A stretch of DNA of 21,914 nucleotides from Dinghuibacter sp035492835 (GTDB lineage Bacteria; Bacteroidota; Bacteroidia; Chitinophagales; Chitinophagaceae): NCBI RefSeq assembly GCF_035492835.1, contig NZ_DATJIY010000049.1, positions 1 through 21,914 on the forward strand, written 5' to 3'. The notes below the pieces were generated by a model, which was given only the letters and a program-made list of their open reading frames with translations, had not been told where the DNA came from and did not search any database. The first letter of the stretch is position 1, and every line of letters begins with the position of its first letter. The position numbers and the translations under genes were made by a program. This document shows positions 7,123 through 14,664 of the stretch, in pieces.

Positions 7123-8754
7123 ATGAAATGGATACACGGAATCGCCGGTGCAGGGCTTTGTCTGGTTTCGGTCTTTGCCCGGGGACAGTCGACGTATGGG
7201 CTCGTCATCGGCGTGGCGGACTATGCTTACCATCCCAAGCTGACGTTTGCGGACAAGGACGCAGTGGAATTCTATTTCTACCTGAAAGAAGCCGCCCACG
7301 TCGACGCCAGCCGGGTATCCCTTTTCCTGAACGCCATGGCGACCCGGGAAAAGATCGGCGAAAAATTCCACCGCATTGTCGGGGAGGCGCACGAAGGCGA
7401 CCGCCTCTTTATCTATTTCAGCGGGCATGGCGATACGGAGCAATCGGCCCGGACTGACAATTTTTTTCTTTTGCTCGGCAGGGCCCCCGCCAAAAACTAC
7501 CTGACCAGACCGGGCGAACTGCTCGACAAGCAGTTTTTTGACGGATATATCCAGGCCCTTATCCAGAAGAAGGTCAGTATCATTTTTATTTGCGACGCCT
7601 GTCACGCCGGTTCCCTGGCGGGAGGGGAAACCGGGAAAAGGGTCAACACGGGCGCCATCATGGGCAGCTGGCAACACGAGATCAAGCTGCTGTCCTGCCT
7701 GCCGGACCAGGCATCCTGGATGAGCCCGAAGCTGGGTGGCGGGCGGAGCCTTTTTTCCTACTACCTCGTCCTGGGCATGAAGGGGCTCGCGGACAGGGAC
7801 GGCGACGGGAAGGTCAGCGTCTCGGAATTACAGACCTACCTGAATGACAAGGTCGGGCCGGACGCCAAAGCCTATGGCGGCCCCCAGCAGCCGGAAATCG
7901 TGGGACAAAAGGAATTCGTCGTCAGCAGGACCTGGCCGGCAATGGTCTCGGAGGCGCGGCAGCAGTACCAGGCCAACTCCCCATCAGAAGAATACAAAAG
8001 GCTGGCGCCCATCCCGGGAGCCAAGACCAAGGTCGCCAACAATCCATTCGTTGTCAAGAACGACATAGTGGGTGAAACCCGGGAATTCCTGGAAATCGAT
8101 CCCTGGAACGCGGTGGCCGAGGGCTATTTGAAAAGCGTCTACTATTCCTTCAAGGAAAAGATCGAGGCCGGCAGCCTGGTCCTCCCGCAAGACAATTCTG
8201 CGTACTACTATTACACGCTGTTCAAGCGGAGCGGCGGGGATTCCGCGCTGACCATGGATATGCGCACCACCCTGCAAACCACGTTGTTGACGACGTTCGA
8301 CGACCTCCTGGACCCTTTATACGGGGGCGATACCGCCACCTTTGCCACGGCGGTCAAGGGCTATAACCCCCTGAACCTGGCGATGGCTGATACGCTCGCC
8401 TCCGGCGATACGCTTATGGCCAGGCAGATAGAAGCCCGGACACTGCTGTTAAGGGGATTTTCCGACACGGCCCTGCTTCGTCAATCGATCGCCCTTGATT
8501 CCCTTTGTCCCGCAGGTTACCTGGAATTCGGGCGCGTGCACCTGGCGACCGGACAGCCCAGGGAAGCCCTGGACGACTTCGAAATGTACGTGCAACTGCT
8601 TCCTAATGAGGAACATGGATATAACTATCTCGGGCTCGTATACCAGGTTCTCGGTCAACCAAAAGCGGCGTCGGAGGCCTTCAAAAAGGCCCTGTCCATA
8701 AACCCCTCCTTTGCCCCTGCCCGGGAAAATCTAAAAAATATTTTCGGAGACTGA
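7123..8754 (+). CDS. Exported caspase-family (C14) protease with EF-hand-like loop and TPRs
   Basis: This 543-residue protein has a signal peptide (about residues 1-22), then a caspase/metacaspase-like domain: YGLVIGVADYAYHPKLTFADKDA at the start, LFIYFSGHGD with catalytic His102, and IIFICDACHAGS with catalytic Cys160. Both dyad residues are intact. Residues 224-235 (DRDGDGKVSVSE) form a perfect 12-residue EF-hand-type calcium loop, a common place for calcium control in bacterial caspase homologues. A helical linker follows and the C-terminus (463-531) has two TPRs. Related enzymes cut after Arg/Lys, but specificity here is unknown. It follows the anti-sigma-like gene by one base, so the protease may act in periplasmic signalling. 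Export of a caspase-fold enzyme is well supported by the signal peptide. Confidence 0.92.
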   Translation: MKWIHGIAGAGLCLVSVFARGQSTYGLVIGVADYAYHPKLTFADKDAVEFYFYLKEAAHVDASRVSLFLNAMATREKIGEKFHRIVGEAHEGDRLFIYFSGHGDTEQSARTDNFFLLLGRAPAKNYLTRPGELLDKQFFDGYIQALIQKKVSIIFICDACHAGSLAGGETGKRVNTGAIMGSWQHEIKLLSCLPDQASWMSPKLGGGRSLFSYYLVLGMKGLADRDGDGKVSVSELQTYLNDKVGPDAKAYGGPQQPEIVGQKEFVVSRTWPAMVSEARQQYQANSPSEEYKRLAPIPGAKTKVANNPFVVKNDIVGETREFLEIDPWNAVAEGYLKSVYYSFKEKIEAGSLVLPQDNSAYYYYTLFKRSGGDSALTMDMRTTLQTTLLTTFDDLLDPLYGGDTATFATAVKGYNPLNLAMADTLASGDTLMARQIEARTLLLRGFSDTALLRQSIALDSLCPAGYLEFGRVHLATGQPREALDDFEMYVQLLPNEEHGYNYLGLVYQVLGQPKAASEAFKKALSINPSFAPARENLKNIFGD

Positions 8755-8769
8755 CGATTTTCGCCCCTT

Positions 8770-8807
8770 CCAGTGTACTCTATAGGTATAAACACTAAAT
8801 ACACTGG
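8770..8807. promoter_or_regulatory. Perfect 8-bp inverted repeat upstream of gene 8811
   Basis: CCAGTGTA (8770-8777) and TACACTGG (8800-8807) form a perfect inverted repeat with a 22-base A+T-rich spacer. It fills most of the 56-base gap after the caspase gene and ends three bases before the next ATG. It could be an operator or a leader hairpin; no convincing -7 box is seen with it. Confidence 0.5.
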
Positions 8808-8810
8808 TTT

Positions 8811-9284
8811 ATGAAAAAGATATCCATCGCCTTTTATACCGGCTTTATCTGCGCCCTCCTGATGATCAGCACCGGCGCCCATGCCCAGGATGACAATGTC
8901 GACGCTTATTTCAAGAACAGCGGGTGCGCCCTGCTGGCCAAGATCGCTCACCCGTCGGGTACCGCCGAAGACTTAACGTATGACGTTTATAGCGGATATG
9001 TCCTCGTCGACATCAGCTACAAGGGTGGAACCCGTACCCGGCTCCGGGTCGACCGCAGCGGGGGCGGCTTTTCCCGGGTCTCGGTACTGTATGACAATGG
9101 TTTCATTGCCCCGTTCGCCCTGGTAAAGCTCGTCGCGGACGTCGCCCTGGATCAGTACCAGGGGAGCACGTCCAAAAACGAAATCGTGCGATACCTGGAA
9201 AATTCGCTCGACAGGGAGCTCGAGGACTGGAACGGCTCCGACTGGGCGGCCCTGCTGGTCAACCTGGATTACTTCTCAAACTAG
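8811..9284 (+). CDS. Small exported protein of unknown function
   Basis: This 157-residue protein has a clear signal peptide (residues 1-25, ending AHA before Q26), so it is periplasmic or outer-membrane exposed. The mature part is about 130 residues: a beta-rich N-terminal half (DLTYDVYSGYVLVDISYKGGTRTRLRVDRSGGGFSRVSVLYD) and a helical C-terminal half (SKNEIVRYLENSLDRELEDW). No family is recognised. It sits between the caspase gene and the CsgG-like gene, after a 56-base gap with a perfect inverted repeat, in the same direction. Context suggests it works with the envelope proteins around it. Confidence 0.8.
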   Translation: MKKISIAFYTGFICALLMISTGAHAQDDNVDAYFKNSGCALLAKIAHPSGTAEDLTYDVYSGYVLVDISYKGGTRTRLRVDRSGGGFSRVSVLYDNGFIAPFALVKLVADVALDQYQGSTSKNEIVRYLENSLDRELEDWNGSDWAALLVNLDYFSN

Positions 9285-9290
9285 GACGGA

Positions 9291-9319
9291 CGCCGCACTT
9301 CACCGCAGGCGCCGCACTT
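9291..9319. repeat. Direct repeat CGCCGCACTT x2, 19-bp period
   Basis: CGCCGCACTT occurs at 9291-9300 and again at 9310-9319 in the 64-base gap between genes 8811 and 9349. The 19-base period, nearly two helix turns, could present two protein-binding sites on one face of the DNA, but it may be a chance duplication. Confidence 0.45.
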
Positions 9320-9348
9320 TCGATAATTCAACTAATAAACAAAGTTTT

Positions 9349-10257
9349 ATGTCCAAACTCACACCTCTGGGATCTTTTTTCTTCTTCATTCTTTTTTGCT
9401 CGTCCACCGCAAACGCACAAACAGCCGATTCTTCCAAAGTACGTCTTGCCGTCCTCCCCTTCGTCGCCCCCACCGGTGCGGCGATCACCAACCTGGGGGA
9501 TATTGTCACCATCCAGGACATCGTGACATCCGAATTCACTTCGCTGTCGAGGTTCATCGTCCTGGACCGGTCGAAGTTCCAGGCGATCATCGACGAGCTG
9601 CACATACAGAGCAGCGAACAATTCCTGAACGGCAGGATCGTCGACCAGGGAAGACAGGAAGGGGCGCAATACCTGGTGACCGGCGTCGTAACCGAATTCA
9701 AGGTGGCCCGTACACAACACGCGAATTTAAAGCACCCCAATCAACCGATCATATCGTACGCCGGTTCGCTGAAAATGTCTTTCGGTGTCATCAACGTGCA
9801 ATCCGGTCAATCGCTATTCACCAACCAGATCACCATTTCCGCCAGCGACCCCCTCAGCTTGCTGGACTCGGCCGCGAACGCGCGGGCGGCTTTGTCAAAA
9901 TTGAAGGACGAGGTGAACAAGCAGATCAAGCTTATCCTCGCTAGCCAGATATCGATCCAACAGTTGGGGCAACTGGACCGTGACGGGCTACCCAAAACCA
10001 TACTGACCAACGGCGGCGGTGACATCATCAAGCCGGGCGACAGAACCCGGGTAACCATTTCGCTGGTCGATAAGGTAGGCGACTATGTCCGGTATGTGAA
10101 AATCGGCGAGCTCTACAAACCGACGGTCGAAAACCAGATCGTCGAATGGGAAATAAGCCATAAGGATGCCAAGGCGGTTGCCGACGCGTTCAATGCGCAC
10201 ACGCAGCTGGTCGTGAACATCGACAACACGGTACATTCCCTGATCCCCAAATTCTAA
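9349..10257 (+). CDS. CsgG/LpoB-like exported envelope protein
   Basis: This 302-residue protein has a signal peptide (residues 1-23, ANA before Q24) and a CsgG-type domain: VRLAVLPFVAPTG (31-43), a helix ending TSLSRFIVLDRSKFQAIIDE (64-83), and EGAQYLVTGVVTEFKV (104-119), then a membrane-facing beta region and an amphipathic helix. CsgG forms the outer-membrane secretion pore for curli; other family members (LpoB, TolB-N-like) are periplasmic scaffolds. Unlike CsgG it has no lipobox: Cys17 is preceded by Phe, which signal peptidase II does not accept. No csgE, csgF or curlin gene is nearby, so curli export is not implied. It ends three bases before the next gene. Confidence 0.8.
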   Translation: MSKLTPLGSFFFFILFCSSTANAQTADSSKVRLAVLPFVAPTGAAITNLGDIVTIQDIVTSEFTSLSRFIVLDRSKFQAIIDELHIQSSEQFLNGRIVDQGRQEGAQYLVTGVVTEFKVARTQHANLKHPNQPIISYAGSLKMSFGVINVQSGQSLFTNQITISASDPLSLLDSAANARAALSKLKDEVNKQIKLILASQISIQQLGQLDRDGLPKTILTNGGGDIIKPGDRTRVTISLVDKVGDYVRYVKIGELYKPTVENQIVEWEISHKDAKAVADAFNAHTQLVVNIDNTVHSLIPKF

Positions 10258-10260
10258 CCC

Positions 10261-10707
10261 ATGAGACTGTTCCTGCTGTTTGCATGCTGTCTCTTGTTTG
10301 GCTGCAGCCCCAAGCTCCAAAGCTACAGCGCCCAGATCTCCGCCCTGCCCCAGACCGAAGAAGGCACCATCTATCTCCAGGTGTCGGGGCTGGGGGACGA
10401 CGCAGGAAGGGCTTACGAGAATGCCATCTACGACGCCTTTACCACACTCCTCTACCAGGGCGTGCCCGAATCCATCCAGTCTTCGCCCATGATCCCGTCG
10501 GAGAACGCGACCGCCGCCCGGCCGAAGATGGACAAGTGCCTGCGCGATAAGAACTGTTACAGGAATTATATCACGCAGGTCACCCAGCCCGGAACGGCGC
10601 AAAAGGTAAAGGGGGGCTATTCCGTCACGATCGATATCAAGATCAACCTTCACGCCCTGAACGACTATCTCATCCAACACAACATCATCAGAAAATTCGG
10701 ATTCTAA
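10261..10707 (+). CDS. Small lipoprotein of the caspase/CsgG-like operon
   Basis: This 148-residue protein begins MRLFLLFACCLLFGCSPK with a lipobox LFGC, so Cys15 should be lipidated. The mature domain (TIYLQVSGLGDDAGRAYENAIYDAFTTLLYQGVP, then KGGYSVTIDIKINLHALNDYLIQ) mixes strands and helices; the stretch AYENAIYDAFTTLL is like helices found in CsgG/LPP20-type envelope proteins, but no family is claimed. Two Cys residues (in KCLRDKNCYR) could form a disulfide. Three bases separate it from the CsgG-like gene and one from the next gene. Tight coupling suggests a stoichiometric partner of one of them. Confidence 0.8.
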   Translation: MRLFLLFACCLLFGCSPKLQSYSAQISALPQTEEGTIYLQVSGLGDDAGRAYENAIYDAFTTLLYQGVPESIQSSPMIPSENATAARPKMDKCLRDKNCYRNYITQVTQPGTAQKVKGGYSVTIDIKINLHALNDYLIQHNIIRKFGF

Positions 10708-10708
10708 T

Positions 10709-11614
10709 ATGACTAAGATCCTGTTCACGTTGCTGGCCTTTTGTCTTGGCGGTCAGCTGTCCTTCGCCCAGATCAACAACAGCTCCAACCAGCCGGTGAT
10801 TGCCAACCAGCAGGCCATCATGATCGTTCCCTTTATTAATCTGGGTTCGCAATACCGCACGGTATACGATAGCTCGAAGATCACCCAGCTTACCATCGAC
10901 AAGCTGAAGGAAGGCTTCGGGACCCGGCAATATCACGTGATCGACTTCGTGACCGCCTACGACAATGCGCAAACCGACGGCTTGCTCACCAGCCTGAAGA
11001 GCCAGGATGACATCATTTCCACCATTGCCCGTAATACCGGCGCAGACATTATCATCAAGGTGGATGTGCTGCCACTCCGTACGGGGACGATGGGCCGGAT
11101 CGCCACCGTGCGCCTGATCGCGTCGGACGGCGCCACCGGCGTGGACTACGGCACCGTTCCCTGTGAGTCGCCGCAGAACAGCACGCCCGATTCGGTAGGG
11201 CTGATTCTGCGGGCCATTTCGGAAGTCGCCGCCCCCGCTCCCGTGACCAAATTCTTCAACATGCTGCAACAGACCTTTACCGACATCATCGAAAACGGCC
11301 GGCAATTAAAGGTCGTGATCAACTTCGACAGGAACAGCACCAAAAGGTTCGACACCATGGTAGATGGCCAGCCCCTAAGCGACCTGATCAACCAATGGAT
11401 GCAGGACAACGCCTACAAGAACCAGTACGACCCGACAAGCGTTACCGAAATCCAGATGATCTGCTCGGTGAAGGTGCCCGTAAAAGGTCCGAACAAACGA
11501 AACTATAACCCCTATGATTTTATGAGCCTGTTCGCCCGGTTCCTGCGCAGCCACCATTTGAATGTCGGACAACCTGCCCTGAACGCCGGGGCCATTAGAG
11601 TGAACATCAATTGA
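10709..11614 (+). CDS. Exported protein with CsgG-like N-terminal region (possibly DUF6175)
   Basis: This 301-residue protein has a signal peptide (residues 1-20, FA before Q21). The N-terminal region echoes its CsgG-like neighbour: AIMIVPFINLGSQ, a long helix, YHVIDFVTAYDNAQ and NTGADIIIKVDVLPL match in order the LPF, VLDRSKFQA and GAQYLVTGVV blocks at 9349. The C-terminal half has a second strand-helix region (LKVVINFDRNSTKRFDTMVDGQPLSDLINQWMQD). It may belong to DUF6175, a Bacteroidota family, but that rests on memory alone. One base follows the lipoprotein stop. A complex with the neighbouring exported proteins is an inference from tight spacing and shared fold. Confidence 0.8.
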   Translation: MTKILFTLLAFCLGGQLSFAQINNSSNQPVIANQQAIMIVPFINLGSQYRTVYDSSKITQLTIDKLKEGFGTRQYHVIDFVTAYDNAQTDGLLTSLKSQDDIISTIARNTGADIIIKVDVLPLRTGTMGRIATVRLIASDGATGVDYGTVPCESPQNSTPDSVGLILRAISEVAAPAPVTKFFNMLQQTFTDIIENGRQLKVVINFDRNSTKRFDTMVDGQPLSDLINQWMQDNAYKNQYDPTSVTEIQMICSVKVPVKGPNKRNYNPYDFMSLFARFLRSHHLNVGQPALNAGAIRVNIN

Positions 11615-11621
11615 TTTTTGT

Positions 11622-13721
11622 ATGAAAAAGCTACTTGTTATCCTGTTGGCGCTTTTCCACGGGGCCGCTTTATTCGCCCAGGACACCACCGGCAACGCCA
11701 CCATTTCCCTGGCGGTCGTCATGCCGTCGGAAATAAAGGACCTGTCCGATGCCCAGATGTCGAACCTGGAAGACAGGATCAAGGACGTCGTCACTATGAA
11801 CGGTCTTTCCGCCGAGGGCGGTCTGGATGGGTTCCTGATCTATCCCAAGCTGGACATCAACAGCACCAAGACCGTCCAGCTGACCCTCGGGAATATGACC
11901 GTCGTACAATGTACGCTGAGTCTCTATGTACGACAGTACATACCTAATTCCTCGTCGATCCTCTTTTCTTCCTTCACCCGGGACATCGCGGGGAACGGAA
12001 ACTCGGAGGCCGAGGCGATCAGCAACGCCCTTACCCAGATCAGACCGGACGACGAGGCCTTCCAGGCCTTCCTGGCCAGGGCCAAGACCAGGATCATCGC
12101 TTATTATGTCCAGAACTGCGAGCGCATTATGAACGAGGCGCAACACGCGGCGGACCTGCAAAGCTACGACAAGGCTTTTGCGTTGCTGCTCAGCATCCCG
12201 AAGGAAGCCACGACGTGCTATAGCCAGGTCCAGCAGGAGTCGGTGGCCATTTATATGAAGAAGCAGCGCCAGGACTGTAACCGGTATATCCTGGAGGCAA
12301 AGACCTTTGCCGCCGCCCACAATTACGACAGCGCCCTGCTGACCCTCCGGAAGGTCGACCCCGAAAGCGTCTGCCGGGACGAGCTTGCCAACGTGCTGAA
12401 CGACGTCGTGAACCGGGTGGACGACAACGACAAGCGGAGCTGGGAGCTGCTGATCCAGCAACTGCACGACAATACCGAGATCGCCAAAGCCCGTATCGAA
12501 ACGGAGGCGCAGATGGCGCAGGGGTATCTGAACGGGGCGGGGCGGAAAAGCTATACCGTGACGGGGAATGGGGCGAACCCGCAGATACAGGAGCAGCAGC
12601 AGCCGGCCGGGTCTATGCCTGTCCAGACGGTGTCTAACGGATCGGGTGCGCCCGGTGGGGCCGCGCCCGTGCCTTCCGCGCTGCTTTCCGCTACGGTGCT
12701 CAAGCCCGAGGTCCTCTTCGACAACAACATCTTCCCCTCCTTCATCATCAGCCGGGCCGGCTCCACGATAAGCGACGACCAGTCGAAGTACGGCGACATT
12801 TATAGCTGTATCGGGCTCGCCGTCAACAACCCCTCCATGAGCGGCACGCTGACCTACGAAATCGAACCGGTGGAAGACAAGTATTTCGAAAAAGTAACGG
12901 GATCGATTGCCTTTACGCCCGGGCAGCCCGTCGTTTACTTCCCGGAGATACCCTGGAAGTACGACGCCCTCAAGAATATACAACAGTCTACGCCACTCAG
13001 CATCCGTTTTCGCCTCATCGATAACGGCGGCGCCTATCGCGACGTGATCGCCAAGGTCAGCGTCCGCTCGATCAGCGAATGCATCACCTCCTTCACCATG
13101 GGCGGCAAACAGGAGATCAGCGCCACCCTGGCCGCCTATGTAAACGAGGAGAACCCGCAAATCGACAAGATCCTCGAGGAGGGGCTCCAGAAGAAATGGG
13201 TGGCACACTGGGATGGCTATCAGGAAGGCAAGGAGGGGATCGACCGGCAGGTAAAGGCCGTCTGGAAACTCTTGTCCGAGCGGGGTATCCACTACAGCGA
13301 CATCACCGGCGCCACGACCAATACGAGCAATACGTTTACCAGCCAGATCGTCCGCCCCTTTTGCGTGGCGCTCGCCGACAAACAGGCCAATTGCGTCGAA
13401 GGCACCATCCTGTTCGCCTCCATCCTGAAACGTATCGGCCTCCGCCCGGTGATGGTCCTCAAACCCGGTCATTGCTTCCTCGCCTACCGCGTTGCCGACG
13501 ACGACAACGGCGACCTGCAATACCTGGAAACGACCATCATCGGCGAATTGAAGGGCGAACCTTCGGAAAAGGATTACGAGGACAATTACCTGAAAGCGCT
13601 CACCACCGGGTCTTCCGAGATCAACGCCGCCGCTAAAAACGAAATCTACCTGATCGATGTTACGGCATCGCGGATGCAGAATATAACGCCGATCAATTTG
13701 TCGGGGACGTGTGCGAATTGA
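11622..13721 (+). CDS. Large exported protein with C-terminal transglutaminase-like Cys/His domain
   Basis: This 699-residue protein has a signal peptide (residues 1-19, FA before Q20). Residues 22-145 form a strand-rich domain (ISLAVVMPSEIKDLSDAQMSNLEDRI). Residues 150-310 are helical, with QSYDKAFALLLSIP and HNYDSALLTLRKV as TPR-like pairs. A Gln/Pro/Gly-rich linker lies near 320-350. A beta domain follows, and a transglutaminase-like domain ends the protein: NCVEGTILFASILKRIGLRPVMV with Cys591, PGHCFLAYR with His617, and LETTIIGE with Glu636 where the acid usually sits. The triad appears intact, so it could be a protease or crosslinking enzyme. It is last in the run, seven bases after the previous gene, and overlaps a convergent gene by 29 bases. 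Confidence 0.85.
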   Translation: MKKLLVILLALFHGAALFAQDTTGNATISLAVVMPSEIKDLSDAQMSNLEDRIKDVVTMNGLSAEGGLDGFLIYPKLDINSTKTVQLTLGNMTVVQCTLSLYVRQYIPNSSSILFSSFTRDIAGNGNSEAEAISNALTQIRPDDEAFQAFLARAKTRIIAYYVQNCERIMNEAQHAADLQSYDKAFALLLSIPKEATTCYSQVQQESVAIYMKKQRQDCNRYILEAKTFAAAHNYDSALLTLRKVDPESVCRDELANVLNDVVNRVDDNDKRSWELLIQQLHDNTEIAKARIETEAQMAQGYLNGAGRKSYTVTGNGANPQIQEQQQPAGSMPVQTVSNGSGAPGGAAPVPSALLSATVLKPEVLFDNNIFPSFIISRAGSTISDDQSKYGDIYSCIGLAVNNPSMSGTLTYEIEPVEDKYFEKVTGSIAFTPGQPVVYFPEIPWKYDALKNIQQSTPLSIRFRLIDNGGAYRDVIAKVSVRSISECITSFTMGGKQEISATLAAYVNEENPQIDKILEEGLQKKWVAHWDGYQEGKEGIDRQVKAVWKLLSERGIHYSDITGATTNTSNTFTSQIVRPFCVALADKQANCVEGTILFASILKRIGLRPVMVLKPGHCFLAYRVADDDNGDLQYLETTIIGELKGEPSEKDYEDNYLKALTTGSSEINAAAKNEIYLIDVTASRMQNITPINLSGTCAN

Positions 13722-14583
13722 TGTACCTGGCCACCGTTTCAATAGCTTCCCTACCCTCTTCGATTACACCACCCATCTGGAAGAAGCCATGCGGCATTTT
13801 AGGGTAAAAGCGCTCGGTTACGGGCACGCCTGACTTACGCAGCTGTTGTGCATACGCTAGTACCTCATCCCTCAGTGGATCGTACCCGCCTATCAAGATG
13901 AGGGTATCGGGCATGACGAATAGATCGGGGTTGAACATCAACTCCGCGTTTGCCCCGTAGTACGCCCAGAGCTCGTGCGCGCTTTTCAGGGTCAGGATCG
14001 GACCGTCCGCAAATTCTTTCCACGAGGGCGTGGCGAAGGAGGGGTCGATCAACGGGTAAATGAGGACCTGGGTTTTTATCCCTTTTACCTTGCCCGCTAC
14101 GGCGATGGCCAGCGCGCCACCGGCGCTGTCACCGGCTACCGAGACGTCTCCGATGTTCAGGGCGCCGGCGTGGTTCATGATCCATTCGGTGGCATCGATA
14201 CAGTCATTCAAGCCATGGGGGCATGGATATTCCGGGGCAAGCCTGTAATCGACCGAGATAACGACCACACCCGATGCATTGGCCAGCTGTCTTAGCGGAC
14301 GGTCGTGGGTTTCGAGACTTCCTTTAAAGAAGCCGCCGCCATGGAAATAGATCAGCGCGGCCAGCGACTTCTGGCCGCTGGGTCTGTAGATCCGGAGGTT
14401 GACTTTCCGGTCGGGAAATTCGATCGTTTGGTTGGTTATGTTGAATATCTTTTCCGGTTCACCCGCGAGCGGATTCAGGCGTTCGTAAAATACCCTCGAC
14501 GCTTCGAGCTTGTCTTTGATATCCGTGGGGCGCACGGCATCGGCAAACGCCAATGCCTGTTGTACCTGTGGTAAGAGTTCCAT
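13693..14583 (-). CDS. Alpha/beta-hydrolase of the hormone-sensitive-lipase (HSL) family
   Basis: This 296-residue cytoplasmic esterase shows the HSL/bacterial family IV landmarks: LIYFHGGGFFKGS (HGGG at 81-84, oxyanion hole), VDYRLAPEYPCP, AGDSAGG with nucleophile Ser153, GGYDPLRDE with Asp235, and MPHGF with His265. The frame runs on upstream to 14772, but that would cover the start of the divergent LysR gene; ATG 14583 gives a normal family length. It likely cuts short-chain esters. The divergent LysR regulator 81 bases away is a good candidate for its control. The 3' end overlaps the big exported protein gene. Confidence 0.92.
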   Translation of the reverse strand: MELLPQVQQALAFADAVRPTDIKDKLEASRVFYERLNPLAGEPEKIFNITNQTIEFPDRKVNLRIYRPSGQKSLAALIYFHGGGFFKGSLETHDRPLRQLANASGVVVISVDYRLAPEYPCPHGLNDCIDATEWIMNHAGALNIGDVSVAGDSAGGALAIAVAGKVKGIKTQVLIYPLIDPSFATPSWKEFADGPILTLKSAHELWAYYGANAELMFNPDLFVMPDTLILIGGYDPLRDEVLAYAQQLRKSGVPVTERFYPKMPHGFFQMGGVIEEGREAIETVARYINSHTSPTN

Positions 14584-14620
14584 GGTTTTTTGGTCAAATG
14601 TCGGCCCCGTTTTTCCATAA

Positions 14621-14663
14621 ATAAAATATATCGTTTTATCGTTTGCTATAAATATATTTATAG
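14621..14663. promoter_or_regulatory. Divergent regulatory region with two palindromes (probable LysR operator)
   Basis: The 81-base gap between the esterase and LysR starts holds ATAAAA (14621-14626) and TTTTAT (14634-14639) as an inverted repeat, and an 18-bp perfect palindrome CTATAAATATATTTATAG at 14646-14663, one base before the LysR ATG. LysR proteins typically bind A+T-rich interrupted palindromes (T-N11-A) in such gaps, so this is probably the autoregulatory and esterase-activating site; this is inference. Confidence 0.6.
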
Positions 14664-14664
14664 T

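Noticed and set aside
6709..7677. 322-codon minus-strand open frame over the anti-sigma/caspase junction
   Set aside because: Antisense to two well-supported genes; Arg/Pro/Gly-rich composition without a domain.
9349..10257. Curli secretion locus
   Set aside because: The gene is CsgG-like but lacks a lipobox, and no csgE, csgF or curlin-like gene is in the window.
11670..13742. 690-codon open frame on the minus strand
   Set aside because: It is antisense to the 699-residue exported protein, which has a signal peptide, TPR-like repeats and a Cys/His domain. Long antisense frames are expected in GC-rich codon usage, and the product has no recognisable domain.
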